From positions 1-39,522 of IMG/VR virus record IMGVR_UViG_3300043015_001152: a stretch of 39,522 nucleotides of DNA; one strand, given 5' to 3'. The notes beneath the pieces are model-generated. The model made no database searches. It was not told the DNA's origin and saw nothing but the letters and a program-made list of their open reading frames with translations. Shown piece by piece: positions 17,073 to 23,476 of the stretch (within the stretch, counting starts at the first letter, position 1; each line of letters opens with the position of its first letter). Both the position numbers and the translations under genes were made by a program. The stretch comes from a virus.

Positions 17073-17218
17073 AATCCACCCCTTTGCTTTTTAAATCGCG
17101 CTGATATTCAGCCTCTCTGCGTCTGCGCAATAAATCAGCCGCTCTTTTTTTTGTTTAGCTTATTTGCGATAGATTTAATTTTTCTATGTCTAGCAGCTTT
17201 TTGCTCAAGTGTTAGCAT
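17065..17218 (-). pseudogene. Small basic gene split by an A8 tract
   Basis: From ATG 17218 (GGAG seven bases upstream) the frame reads MLTLEQKAARHRKIKSIANK and continues LNKKKSG before a stop at 17135. If one A of the A8 tract (T8 at 17145-17152 on the plus strand) is skipped, translation continues as RAADLLRRRREAEYQRDL and KSKGVDCE, ending at 17065 in a GTGAGTAA overlap with the endolysin start. That tight coupling and the uniform charged composition suggest one 52-residue gene. It may be a sequencing error in a homopolymer, a real mutation or a programmed slip. Confidence 0.5.
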
Positions 17219-17459
17219 TTTCATTCTCCAACTTCGCTAGTTTTCGTAAAAGTTCAAGCTCTAAAGCTTCATTTCTTGTGTTTTGCGCTGTTCTAATCTT
17301 TCGCAATAATTCACATCGTTTAGAGTGCTCATATCTTGCCCGCTTAGTGAAGTCTAGTGTGTTTTTTCGCAATACGTGCATCTCGCCGCAATTGAGTGGA
17401 GCGTGCATTTTTAACACTAGACTATCAATTAAGTCTGCCTGTTCATTTAAGTGATTCAC
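17205..17459 (-). CDS. Hypothetical helical protein
   Basis: An 84-residue basic and helical protein starting with GTG 17459, which overlaps the stop of the HTH gene (TAGTG). The C-terminal half is a heptad-like helix (NEALELELLRKLAKLENENA). Residues 20-30 include HAPLNCGEMHVLR with single Cys and two His. No family recognised. Its end overlaps the next small gene, consistent with coupled translation in the lysis operon. Confidence 0.7.
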   Translation of the reverse strand: MNHLNEQADLIDSLVLKMHAPLNCGEMHVLRKNTLDFTKRARYEHSKRCELLRKIRTAQNTRNEALELELLRKLAKLENENANT

Positions 17460-17746
17460 TACGCTTCAACCTTTAATTTATTTTTATACCAGTATCTGTA
17501 CTGAGATACGTGCTCGCTTTTCATGTTTAACCTTTTTGCAATTTCTTTAACCGGCATATCAGACATTAAAACTTTTAGCTCATTAGCTTTTATTTGGCGA
17601 TAAGATCCACTTAGGCCAAGCCTTTTTCTTTCAGCTTTAATTTTGTAAATGCTACAACCTGTTATTTCAGAAATTTCTTTTATTGACTTACCATCTTCAA
17701 TATTCATTTTTAAAGCAAGCTCGATGTTTTTATTTCTGTTAACCAT
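17459..17746 (-). CDS. DNA-binding protein with two helix-turn-helix units
   Basis: A 95-residue protein. Two related HTH-like units can be read: SIKEISEITGCSIYKIKAER (about 21-40) and PVKEIAKRLNMKSEHVSQYR (about 65-84). Each has the A/S-x3-G/N-x5-I/V spacing of a recognition helix, like Hin-type or resolvase-type HTH repeats. It is probably a regulator, and since it sits first among the well-formed genes of the lysis operon it may control late expression, perhaps through the dyad operators. ATG 17746 overlaps the stop of the upstream reading frame (TGATG). Confidence 0.7.
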   Translation of the reverse strand: MVNRNKNIELALKMNIEDGKSIKEISEITGCSIYKIKAERKRLGLSGSYRQIKANELKVLMSDMPVKEIAKRLNMKSEHVSQYRYWYKNKLKVEA

Positions 17747-17946
17747 CAAATCAATCCGAATTTATGTTTAACTAAATCATAGTTCGGTATTCCGCAGCCG
17801 CTATATTTAAGCTTACTTGAGCATTAATAGTACTCTCTAAAGCTATTAATTAAACTTTCACCTACACCAGTCAGTCGAGATAAAGCGCACGTTTGAATGT
17901 GCGGATTATCTCTTATAAGGCGCTTTGTAACTTCATTAAGATGCAT
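17746..17946 (-). pseudogene. 66-residue gene with an in-frame TAA
   Basis: ATG 17946 opens MHLNEVTKRLIRDNPHIQTC and continues ALSRLTGVGESLINSFREYY to a TAA at 17824-17826. The same frame then stays open for 25 more residues (CSSKLKYSGCGIPNYDLV, then KHKFGLI) and ends in TGATG, overlapping the HTH gene start. Such an ordered end suggests the full frame was once, or still is, one gene. The 40-residue product may function alone. Readthrough, a recent nonsense mutation or a sequence error are the options. Confidence 0.5.
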
Positions 17947-18355
17947 AAGCATGTAAATCCTTATCTAACTGACTAACAACGCCTAGAATCGCCAGAGAGA
18001 GCTTTTTATGAGTAAAATACTTATTACCTTTCTGTGCGTGCCAGCCTTGCTTTGTTGGTTTTAGCTCAACCCCATAATCAAGTGCAATACATACACAATC
18101 ATCAGTTTCAGCCCAATCATAATAACTGTTGTCGTACTGCTCATTTCTAACGATTAGTTGATTGTATGAAAACTGGAAAAACTCAGCGTTATTTTTAAGC
18201 CACTCAATAACTAGATTGTCTCTAGCTGGCTGTTGATTAGAAATTGAATAAGCGGCTTTTACCTGGATAACCATTTCATCGCCAATTACGCCGTAAATGT
18301 TTTCAATGTCGTTTTCGTCAATAATTTGACTTAAAAGTAAAGGTGTAAGTTTCAT
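17936..18355 (-). CDS. Hypothetical protein
   Basis: A 139-residue acidic protein. ATG 18355 is chosen because GGAGATAAAC lies directly upstream; the frame is open further but without a ribosome site. Composition is soluble alpha/beta, with a Tyr/Asp-rich loop (NEQYDNSYYDWAETDDC) and a C-terminal helix (KLSLAILGVVSQLDKDL). No family recognised. It forms a pair with 18358-18657; their leader sequences (GGAGATAAA-CATG and GGAGATAAATATG) are almost identical. Confidence 0.7.
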   Translation of the reverse strand: MKLTPLLLSQIIDENDIENIYGVIGDEMVIQVKAAYSISNQQPARDNLVIEWLKNNAEFFQFSYNQLIVRNEQYDNSYYDWAETDDCVCIALDYGVELKPTKQGWHAQKGNKYFTHKKLSLAILGVVSQLDKDLHAYAS

Positions 18356-18357
18356 GT

Positions 18358-18657
18358 TTATCTCCACTCCAAAACAATAACAGCAACATAGTTTCCGCAA
18401 GCGTCGCGGAATTGTAATTTGTTTTTTGCCCCAGCTGGTGAAGGCCATGTATTTGAGATCTCACAATCAAAGAACATAACCTGTAGTCCGTTGACTAGCA
18501 GATAGCTCTGGTTGTGGTACCAAGTAACTTTGTAATCAACACCAAGCGCATTAAAGGCAAACTCTCTGCTAAAACCATGCTCATCAATATTGATGAGCTT
18601 GCCGTCTAGCAACTTAACAAATATCTGCTCTGCTTTTTCGTATTCAAATTTCTTCAT
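18358..18657 (-). CDS. Hypothetical protein, first gene of leftward lysis operon
   Basis: A 99-residue protein, ATG 18657 with GGAG eight bases upstream (an ATG at 18669 is in frame but forms part of the ribosome site). It has alternating strands (FNALGVDYKVTWYHNQSYLL, then VNGLQVMFFDCEI) and a final strand YVAVIVLEWR. It stops two bases before the next ATG. It is the first gene behind the leftward promoter at 18684-18712. Function unknown. Confidence 0.7.
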   Translation of the reverse strand: MKKFEYEKAEQIFVKLLDGKLINIDEHGFSREFAFNALGVDYKVTWYHNQSYLLVNGLQVMFFDCEISNTWPSPAGAKNKLQFRDACGNYVAVIVLEWR

Positions 18658-18683
18658 ATTTATCTCCATTAGTTGATAGCTTG

Positions 18684-18738
18684 ATACTAACGGAGATAAT
18701 CCGAATGGTGAAATAACATTTAGTTATATAGATATAAC
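18684..18738 (-). promoter_or_regulatory. Leftward promoter and dyad operator, copy c
   Basis: On the minus strand TTCACC (18707-18712), 17 bp, TAGTAT (18684-18689). Just upstream is the best dyad copy, GTTATATCTATATAAC (18723-18738), a perfect palindrome with a two-base centre. The arrangement dyad, TAAATGTTATTTCACC, 17 bp, TAGTAT, then AGCTATC recurs at 36507-36570. Confidence 0.65.
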
Positions 18739-18744
18739 AGAAAG

Positions 18745-18767
18745 AAAAAAGCCCTCATAAGAGGGCT
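18745..18767 (-). terminator. Terminator of the leftward recombination operon
   Basis: AGCCCTC and GAGGGCT pair perfectly around four bases. On the minus strand the stem is followed by six T. It lies between ssb and the lysis-operon promoter. Confidence 0.88.
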
Positions 18768-18778
18768 AGCAAGTAATG

Positions 18779-18836
18779 GAGTAGTAAAATAGCAATGATG
18801 GGAGCCAATGCCTTTGTGAATACTATTTCACTACTC
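18779..18836 (-). other. Long hairpin downstream of ssb
   Basis: GAGTAGTAAAATAG (18779-18792) pairs with CTATTTCACTACTC (18823-18836): 13 of 14 positions, with a 30-base loop. It lies in the ssb 3' region, before the terminator, and contains no gene. It may be a stability element, a small RNA or a single-strand origin-like structure. Confidence 0.55.
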
Positions 18837-18857
18837 TATTTTAGTCAAATTTATTCC

Positions 18858-18927
18858 TTAGAAAGGAATTCCGCAATTTTTACAGTCGGGGTCTTGGCCG
18901 CCACATAAATGACACAAGTCCCCGTTA
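18858..18927 (-). other. +1-frame SSB tail ending CGIPF
   Basis: In the +1 frame relative to ssb, the reading frame is open from 19142 to a stop at 18858. Beyond the ssb stop it reads CHLCGGQDPDCKNCGIPF, a CxxC-x6-CxxC knuckle ending in IPF, like the DDIPF tip of bacterial SSBs. It has no good start codon of its own. Confidence 0.5.
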
Positions 18928-19443
18928 CTGCTGTGGGGTAAAGCCACCTTGTTGCGGCGCGAAGCCACCTTGTTGTTGGTTTTGATTAAACCCACCTTGC
19001 TGAGCTTGCTGGTATTGATTTTGTTGTGCTTGTTGCTGCTGACCGTTAAAACCACCTTGAGCTTGTTGTTGTTGTGGCTGTTGCTGCGCTCCATCTTGCT
19101 TACTGTCAAGCATTTGCATTTGCCCGCCCATATCAATAACAATTTCAGTGGTATACTTTTCCTGCCCTTGTTGATCAGTCCATTTTCTTGTTTGCAGTCT
19201 ACCCTCGAAATAAACTTGAGAGCCTTTTCTTAGGTACTCGCCAGCAACCTCACCAAGCTTCCCAAAAACAACTACACGATGCCATTCGGTACGCTCCTGT
19301 TGCTGCTCAGTGTTTTTATCTTTCCAGCTATCACTTGTTGCTAAGCTAATATTTGCAACTGCATTACCATTTGGCATATAGCGAACTTCTGGATCTTGAC
19401 CTAATCGACCAACTAGAATGACTTTATTTACGCCTCTGCTCAT
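18925..19443 (-). CDS. ssb: Single-stranded DNA-binding protein
   Basis: A 172-residue SSB. The OB-fold (residues 1-105) is classic: [20 protein letters not shown], then [18 protein letters not shown] and [15 protein letters not shown]. The rest is a Gln/Gly-rich linker with repeated QQGGF units. In frame 0 the protein ends GGFTPQQ, without the acidic tip that SSBs use to recruit partners. The expected tip-like end (GIPF) lies in the +1 frame; a one-base shift near the C4 tract in ACCCCAC (about 18936-18942) would join them. AGGAAAAT precedes ATG 19443. It is the last gene of the RecT/exonuclease operon. Confidence 0.93.
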   Translation of the reverse strand: MSRGVNKVILVGRLGQDPEVRYMPNGNAVANISLATSDSWKDKNTEQQQERTEWHRVVVFGKLGEVAGEYLRKGSQVYFEGRLQTRKWTDQQGQEKYTTEIVIDMGGQMQMLDSKQDGAQQQPQQQQAQGGFNGQQQQAQQNQYQQAQQGGFNQNQQQGGFAPQQGGFTPQQ

Positions 19444-19453
19444 TTTTATTTTC

Positions 19454-20155
19454 CTATTTATAAATATCGTTAAATGTAAAACCAATTGAAGAAAGCTTAT
19501 TGTCCATTTCACTAATAAACTTTGGTATTTCTTCATCGAAAACTTTGAATAATTCCATGTCTGGCTCATGCCTTACAGTTTTAATATTCTGCTTTTTCAT
19601 GCGCGGGTCGTAGTTTACAAAGTCCCACCACTCGCGCTTAGTTAGCCACATACTGTATTGTATCTGAGTTAAATACTCAGGCTTAGGCTCACCACCTAGC
19701 AATTGATTTATGTATTGCTCAGTAGTCCATGGGCATTTTATTTCTAGCCCTCCATCATCATTTACTAGAGAGTCAGGGCTAACACCGCAGCGCATATCAT
19801 CAGAGTAAATAAATGCAATTTCTGTTATCTGTTTTTCGCCCCAGAAATCGTACAGGTCGCGCGCTTTTGACTCGTTATCTTTACCCCACTGTAACTGCTT
19901 GGCTGTTATTTCATCAGGTAGCAAACCGGTGCAAACTTGAGCTATTAGTTGCTCCATGTACTTATCACGATTAGCGCTATAGGTGCCTTTTTTTCTGCCT
20001 GCCTTAATTATGTCATGAACGCGAGAGCCTGTAATAACCCCTGCGCGCATTCTATGCCACTCTGGGCTACCCTGCTCAACCTCACCACCATCAAAGCCGA
20101 ACTTATCTAATGTTTGCTCTGACAGTCTTTTAAATTGTTCTACTGTACTAAGCAT
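19454..20155 (-). CDS. YqaJ/lambda-Exo-type 5'-3' exonuclease
   Basis: A 233-residue PD-(D/E)XK nuclease that degrades the 5' strand at double-strand ends, making substrate for Rec[21 protein letters not shown] (about 28-47) is the conserved entry motif. Catalytic residues Asp128 (GVSPDSLV) and Glu138/Lys140 (GLEIKCP) are present; the Gln/Tyr helix ([10 protein letters not shown]) follows as in the family. GGAGAG lies five bases before ATG 20155. It overlaps recT by eight bases. Confidence 0.9.
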   Translation of the reverse strand: MLSTVEQFKRLSEQTLDKFGFDGGEVEQGSPEWHRMRAGVITGSRVHDIIKAGRKKGTYSANRDKYMEQLIAQVCTGLLPDEITAKQLQWGKDNESKARDLYDFWGEKQITEIAFIYSDDMRCGVSPDSLVNDDGGLEIKCPWTTEQYINQLLGGEPKPEYLTQIQYSMWLTKREWWDFVNYDPRMKKQNIKTVRHEPDMELFKVFDEEIPKFISEMDNKLSSIGFTFNDIYK

Positions 20156-21029
20156 CGTAACTCTCCAAGAATGAAATTATCTTAACAGCTTGCTCGCTCG
20201 TTAACTCAGCTAGAGATTGAATTTCACAGTTAATTAATCGCGGCGCATACTTGCACATACCGGCTTCTGTTTTACCTTTGTCAGCTAAGTAATCAATAAT
20301 TGTATTTAACTGCTTTTCTGTGGCCGGTGTAATATCTTTAGGCTGCTCTGACTGCTCTTGCATACCCTCGCCAACATCAGTGTTTAAGTTGTGAATAGCT
20401 TGATCTAACCTGTCAACTTTAGGCCAGTATTTGCTTGCACGTTTAACGATAGTTTTGCGTGCCATCTCGTTATAGTCTGTTTTCCACGGTGTCTGCTTGC
20501 CGCTTTTGTAACCTTGCGAGCGCTTCATGATGTCATCAATATCAGACCTAGACATTTCTTCTGTCAAGTAATCACCATCCGCAGTTTTAACAGTACAATA
20601 ACCGCCAATAACATCGCCACGACTTCCAAACGGGTTGTATTTATGCGTTGGCGCGCGATCTAAACCGTTAGATTCATAAGTATCACTCTCATGTACAAGC
20701 TTACATTGCGCCCACTTGATTGAGCCTGTAGACATGGCTAGGTGAATCAAACCCATATAGCTAATATCAAGGCAAACCTTTTTATCTCTTGGCACCAAAT
20801 AGGCGTGCTTATTAGCTGGGTTAAGGCTTATACCAATTGCAGCAACATTGATAATTGCATTCTGTAAGCTAGCCATGTTATTGCGTGCAGTGTTAGCTAA
20901 AAAGTTATTGGCCTGCAAAGCCTGTATTGCAAATTGAGACTCTGCCGCAAAGGTTACTTTTTCATCTACCACATTAGACAAAAACATACTTTCCTGCTTA
21001 TTCACAAAGGCTATTAATTCATTACTCAT
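20148..21029 (-). CDS. recT: RecT-type single-strand annealing protein
   Basis: A 293-residue member of the RecT/Redbeta family, which anneals complementary strands and works with the exonuclease encoded next. Signature regions are NVAAIGISLNPANKHAYLVP (about 62-81), VCLDISYMGLIHLAMSTGSI (about 87-106) and a C-terminal MARKTIVKRASKYWPK (about 188-203). The last 80 residues form a helical tail (ATEKQLNTIIDYLADKGKTE) that probably contacts SSB. ATG 21029 has GGAG eight bases upstream. Confidence 0.92.
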   Translation of the reverse strand: MSNELIAFVNKQESMFLSNVVDEKVTFAAESQFAIQALQANNFLANTARNNMASLQNAIINVAAIGISLNPANKHAYLVPRDKKVCLDISYMGLIHLAMSTGSIKWAQCKLVHESDTYESNGLDRAPTHKYNPFGSRGDVIGGYCTVKTADGDYLTEEMSRSDIDDIMKRSQGYKSGKQTPWKTDYNEMARKTIVKRASKYWPKVDRLDQAIHNLNTDVGEGMQEQSEQPKDITPATEKQLNTIIDYLADKGKTEAGMCKYAPRLINCEIQSLAELTSEQAVKIISFLESYDA

Positions 21030-21040
21030 CTTTTACTCCA

Positions 21041-21226
21041 TTATTTCTTATAAAAGACCACTGGACTTTCACACTCAAGGCACCGCTCATGCGCAAAACT
21101 GTATTGCTCTTTAGTGCAATATTTTATATTCAACTCATCTTTTGTCGCCTCAATAACAGCGCCGCAACTTATGCATGTCGCTTCATATTTAACAGGGTCT
21201 TTTTTGCCTAGCTTAATTACTTTCAT
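21041..21226 (-). CDS. Small zinc-ribbon protein
   Basis: A 61-residue protein with CISCGAV (18-24), a single Cys (C37) and CLECES (49-54), so five cysteines of which four can form a zinc ribbon. GGAG lies six bases before ATG 21226. It starts inside the end of the RHH gene upstream, so the two are coupled. It may aid the recombination proteins or regulate, but nothing shows which. Confidence 0.7.
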   Translation of the reverse strand: MKVIKLGKKDPVKYEATCISCGAVIEATKDELNIKYCTKEQYSFAHERCLECESPVVFYKK

Positions 21227-21365
21227 CTTTTACTCCCAGCTTTTCTTTGCGTTTGGCCCACTCAATTAACAACCTCTCTGCATTGCCTTTTTTGCCGCCT
21301 GGTAATTTACCAAGTTGCTCATGCACACTTTCTGGTAAATCCAGCCTGATACCTTTTTTATTCAT
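21213..21365 (-). CDS. Small ribbon-helix-helix-like protein
   Basis: A 50-residue ORF, first gene of the leftward recombination operon. GIRLDLPESVHEQLGKLP (residues 5-22) reads as a beta strand then helix A; GNAERLLIEWAKRKEKLG (27-44) reads as helix B. This is the pattern of Arc/CopG-type RHH repressors. AGGG lies seven bases upstream of ATG 21365. It overlaps the zinc-ribbon gene by 14 bases. It is a good candidate for the autoregulator of the divergent early control region beside it. Confidence 0.65.
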   Translation of the reverse strand: MNKKGIRLDLPESVHEQLGKLPGGKKGNAERLLIEWAKRKEKLGVKDESN

Positions 21366-21395
21366 ATTTAAACCCTGTTTTCGTTTGGTGAGGTA

Positions 21396-21424
21396 ACTTT
21401 AGTTTATGGTGTTTGCATTGTCAA
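21396..21424 (-). promoter_or_regulatory. Leftward early promoter
   Basis: On the minus strand TTGACA (21419-21424), 17 bp, TAAAGT (21396-21401). The -35 is perfect. It drives the RHH-zinc-recT-exo-ssb operon. Confidence 0.75.
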
Positions 21425-21458
21425 CATTAAATATCAACATATTCTGTACATTATTATA

Positions 21459-21487
21459 TTGCACAATTAAAATGCAACTGCTACAGT
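21459..21487 (+). promoter_or_regulatory. Rightward early promoter
   Basis: TTGCAC (21459-21464), 17 bp, TACAGT (21482-21487). A TTGCA/TGCAA inverted pair spans the -35 and spacer and could be an operator. It drives the genes from 21513. Confidence 0.55.
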
Positions 21488-21512
21488 TACCGAAACTTAA
21501 TAGGAGATAGTG

Positions 21513-21863
21513 ATGAAAGAGAAATTTACTGAAGGGCCTTGGGTATCAGATATTAGAGTTGGCTGCTGTGCGGTTTACCAAGAAAACTCTAGAGATGAAT
21601 GGGAGCATGGTTTACATCAAGATGAAAGAAATATTTTTTACGCCTCATACAAAAATATGGCGCTAGACCCAAGTTATTCACGACAAGCTGAGGAGGCGAT
21701 TGCAAACGCCAACCTAATAGCCTGCGCGCCTGATATGTATGAAATGCTAGAAAGTATTATTGAGTGTGCCAACGATTCGCAAAATGAAATCAGTCACAGT
21801 GATTTAATTTACAGCCTTCATGATGATATTAATAAACTACTTAAACGCGCAAGGGGTGAGTAA
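21513..21863 (+). CDS. Common phage early protein of unknown role
   Basis: A 116-residue protein of a type very frequent in phages: an N-terminal FTEGPWVSDI block, a variable middle and a C-terminal ANANLIACAPDMYEMLESII helix (about 73-92). The role of the family is not known. ATG 21513 has AGGAG seven bases upstream; a GTG at 21510 is in frame. It is the first gene of the rightward early operon. Confidence 0.75.
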   Translation: MKEKFTEGPWVSDIRVGCCAVYQENSRDEWEHGLHQDERNIFYASYKNMALDPSYSRQAEEAIANANLIACAPDMYEMLESIIECANDSQNEISHSDLIYSLHDDINKLLKRARGE

Positions 21864-22039
21864 TGGATAAATACAGCTTTAGAGAGTTTTTAAAATCGTG
21901 TTCGCCAATACTGCTGCTGATGATGGGAATTGTAACTGGTCTTCTTACTGGTTTAGCCGTATCAATTCCGCACACAGATAAGCATGGCTGCGAATACGTA
22001 GAAAAAGCAGAATGCAAACAAGTATGGATTAAGAAATGA
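21863..22039 (+). CDS. Single-TM membrane protein
   Basis: A 58-residue protein whose start overlaps the previous stop (TAATG) and whose stop overlaps the next start (ATGA). A TM segment (ILLLMMGIVTGLLTGLAV, about 17-34) is followed by a C-terminal domain with two cysteines (HGCEYVEKAECKQVW), which could form a disulfide if exported. Such N-in, C-out proteins made early can block superinfection; this is only inference. Confidence 0.7.
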   Translation: MDKYSFREFLKSCSPILLLMMGIVTGLLTGLAVSIPHTDKHGCEYVEKAECKQVWIKK

Positions 22040-22236
22040 TTAAACTACCCGCTAAATTTACACAACTAAACGAGTTTCAAGCTCAAAGCCTTTTATACGC
22101 AACACGCGAAGCTATGCAGCTACGCAAAAACAACAAAGTAAATACACGCACAATTGAAGGTAGGTGTGGCCTGGTGTTTACTTTTAACTTTACCGATGCA
22201 GGTCATGTATCGGTTGATTGGAGTGAGAGAGGTTAG
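22036..22236 (+). CDS. Hypothetical small protein
   Basis: A 66-residue soluble protein with an N-terminal helix (LNEFQAQSLLYATREAMQLR) and C-terminal strands (GLVFTFNFTDAGHVSVDW), giving an alpha-beta-beta order. Start overlaps the previous stop by four bases. No family recognised. Confidence 0.65.
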   Translation: MIKLPAKFTQLNEFQAQSLLYATREAMQLRKNNKVNTRTIEGRCGLVFTFNFTDAGHVSVDWSERG

Positions 22237-22237
22237 T

Positions 22238-22387
22238 ATGGGTGAGTGGACAAACAAAGCCTACTACGAGAAACAAGCCAAGAAGCACTTTAACGAGTAC
22301 CAAAAGGCAATCGATGCTGGTGACACGAGGTCAGCAGACTATCACATGAAGGAGTATTTAACTTATGAAAAGGCTAGTAAGAGCTAG
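22238..22387 (+). CDS. Hypothetical small helical protein
   Basis: A 49-residue ORF two bases after the previous stop, with GAGAGG five bases before ATG 22238. It is polar and helical, with Tyr-rich heptads (YYEKQAKKHFNEYQKAIDAG, then YHMKEYLTYEKA). A terminator follows, so it closes this transcript. Confidence 0.65.
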   Translation: MGEWTNKAYYEKQAKKHFNEYQKAIDAGDTRSADYHMKEYLTYEKASKS

Positions 22388-22405
22388 CAAATACCCACCA
22401 CAACC

Positions 22406-22428
22406 AGCCGCTTAATTGCGGCTTTTTT
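22406..22428 (+). terminator. Terminator
   Basis: AGCCGC and GCGGCT pair perfectly around TTAATT, followed by six T. It separates the first early genes from the RHH/replication unit. Confidence 0.88.
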
Positions 22429-22433
22429 GTGTT

Positions 22434-22468
22434 TGGGTGTTGACATACCCATACATGCGCCCCATAAT
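22434..22468 (+). promoter_or_regulatory. Promoter with ACCCA operator
   Basis: TTGACA (22440-22445), 17 bp, CATAAT (22463-22468). Around the -35 is TGGGTGT-TGAC-ATACCCA (22434-22451), a near-perfect dyad. Two more ATACCCA words lie at 22391-22397 and 22470-22476. RHH proteins often bind repeated short words, so this may be the operator of the RHH gene at 22499. Confidence 0.7.
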
Positions 22469-22498
22469 TATACCCACACTTACAAAGAGGAAATTAAA

Positions 22499-22750
22499 AT
22501 GCGTAGAAAAAAGTTAGATGTTGTTTTCGATGAGAAGGTTAATGAGATTGCGCTTGAAATAGCAGAGAAAATGAAAGAGCATGCAAAAAGAAATGGTGAG
22601 GATAAGAAGGCAAATAAGTCTGAAATTATCAGATGTGCTTTAAATATAGGGTTAGCTCAAATTAACAAAGATATGCCAAATTGGGAAAGCAGCAAGTCAA
22701 TGCATAGCATGCTTCATATTGCCAACTTAAGAGCCATGTTAGGAAGATAA
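22499..22750 (+). CDS. Ribbon-helix-helix-like regulator
   Basis: An 83-residue protein. RRKKLDVVFDEKVNEIALEI (2-21) gives the N-terminal strand and helix A; KANKSEIIRCALNIGLAQIN (about 40-59) gives helix B with the NKSEIIR word typical of RHH proteins. The last 25 residues form an extra tail. AGAGGA lies eight bases before ATG 22499. It has its own promoter with ACCCA-type repeats and stands just before the replication gene, so it may control both itself and replication. Confidence 0.75.
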   Translation: MRRKKLDVVFDEKVNEIALEIAEKMKEHAKRNGEDKKANKSEIIRCALNIGLAQINKDMPNWESSKSMHSMLHIANLRAMLGR

Positions 22751-22752
22751 AA

Positions 22753-22771
22753 GCCAGTGGGTCAGACTGGC
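22753..22771 (+). other. Hairpin between regulator and replication gene
   Basis: GCCAGT and ACTGGC pair perfectly around GGGTCAG. There is no T run, so it is not a normal terminator. It may control the amount of replication mRNA or be a protein-binding site. The loop holds TGGGT, the complement of the ACCCA word (bases 22758-22762). Confidence 0.5.
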
Positions 22772-22810
22772 AGTTGTATAGTTTAATTTCAGCGAGGTTA
22801 ATTATAAACC

Positions 22811-23476
22811 ATGAGCACTAGAAAGTCATTTGTTCTACATAAAGACAGTTTGCAGGTGTTAGATGATCTAAGTGATGAGCAAGCAGGAAAGCTATTTAAA
22901 GCAATTAAGGCCATTCAATTAGGTGAAGAATTCGAGCTTGATGCACTAACAAAGATAGCGCTTTCACCTTTTAAAGCTCAGTTTGCTAGAGACAATGAAA
23001 AGTATGAAAGAATTGTAGAGCGCAATAAAAACAATGGGTTAAAGGGTGGTAGACCTAAAACCGAAGATAACCCAGAAGAACCCAAAAAACCCAGTGGGTT
23101 AATTACGAACCCAGAAAACCCACAAAAAGCCGATAGTGATAGTAAGAGTGATAGTGTTAGTGATAGTGATAATAAAAGATCTATTCTTGCGGAATCACAG
23201 ATTCCTGTAGATGAGTTAATTTCGATTTATAACGAAGAATGCAACGCATTGCCAAGGGTTGTAACTTACAACAAAAAGCAAAAAAGAATCTCACAATTAA
23301 AAGCTAGATGGAACGAAGATAAAGAGCGTCAAAACCTAGGTTGGTGGAGAGAGTTTTTTAAATGGTGCAACACTAACGAAAGCTTAAACGGCTCAAAGTT
23401 TGATTGGATAGCAGACTTAGAAGCTATAACCAATCAAAGTAAATTTACTCGACTTATTGAAAAAGGCACTCTGTAA
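22811..23476 (+). CDS. Replication initiation/helicase-loading protein
   Basis: A 221-residue protein directly before the helicase gene. Residues 1-80 match the DUF6291-like N-terminal domain (SFVLHKDSLQVLDDLSDEQA, then GGRPKTE). Residues 80-125 are a low-complexity linker of Pro/Asn and Ser/Asp repeats. The C-terminal part (QKRISQLKARWNEDKE, then WWREFFKWCNTNESLNG) resembles the primosome-type domain of phage replication proteins, where W..F....S..L.G is usual. Likely it binds the origin and loads the helicase. The ribosome site is weak (GAGG at 13 bases). The linker DNA carries repeats that may be the origin, as in lambda O. Confidence 0.75.
   Translation: MSTRKSFVLHKDSLQVLDDLSDEQAGKLFKAIKAIQLGEEFELDALTKIALSPFKAQFARDNEKYERIVERNKNNGLKGGRPKTEDNPEEPKKPSGLITNPENPQKADSDSKSDSVSDSDNKRSILAESQIPVDELISIYNEECNALPRVVTYNKKQKRISQLKARWNEDKERQNLGWWREFFKWCNTNESLNGSKFDWIADLEAITNQSKFTRLIEKGTL
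23069..23122 (+). repeat. AACCCA repeats, possible replication iterons
   Basis: AACCCA occurs at 23069, 23079, 23088, 23108 and 23117, and its complement TGGGTT at 23095-23100, forming the perfect palindrome AACCCAGTGGGTT (23088-23100). Spacing is near 9-10 bp, one helical turn. They lie in the middle of the replication gene. Confidence 0.5.
23133..23172 (+). repeat. Tandem GATAGT-like hexamers
   Basis: A block of GATAGT/GAGTGATAGT units encodes the Ser/Asp linker. It is AT-richer than the preceding block and could be the unwinding element of an origin, or simply a coding linker. Confidence 0.45.

Noticed and set aside
18858-19142. Separate gene for the CxxC protein in the +1 frame of ssb
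   Set aside because: No credible start codon with ribosome site; the frame overlaps the low-complexity linker, so a joined SSB product is the better idea.
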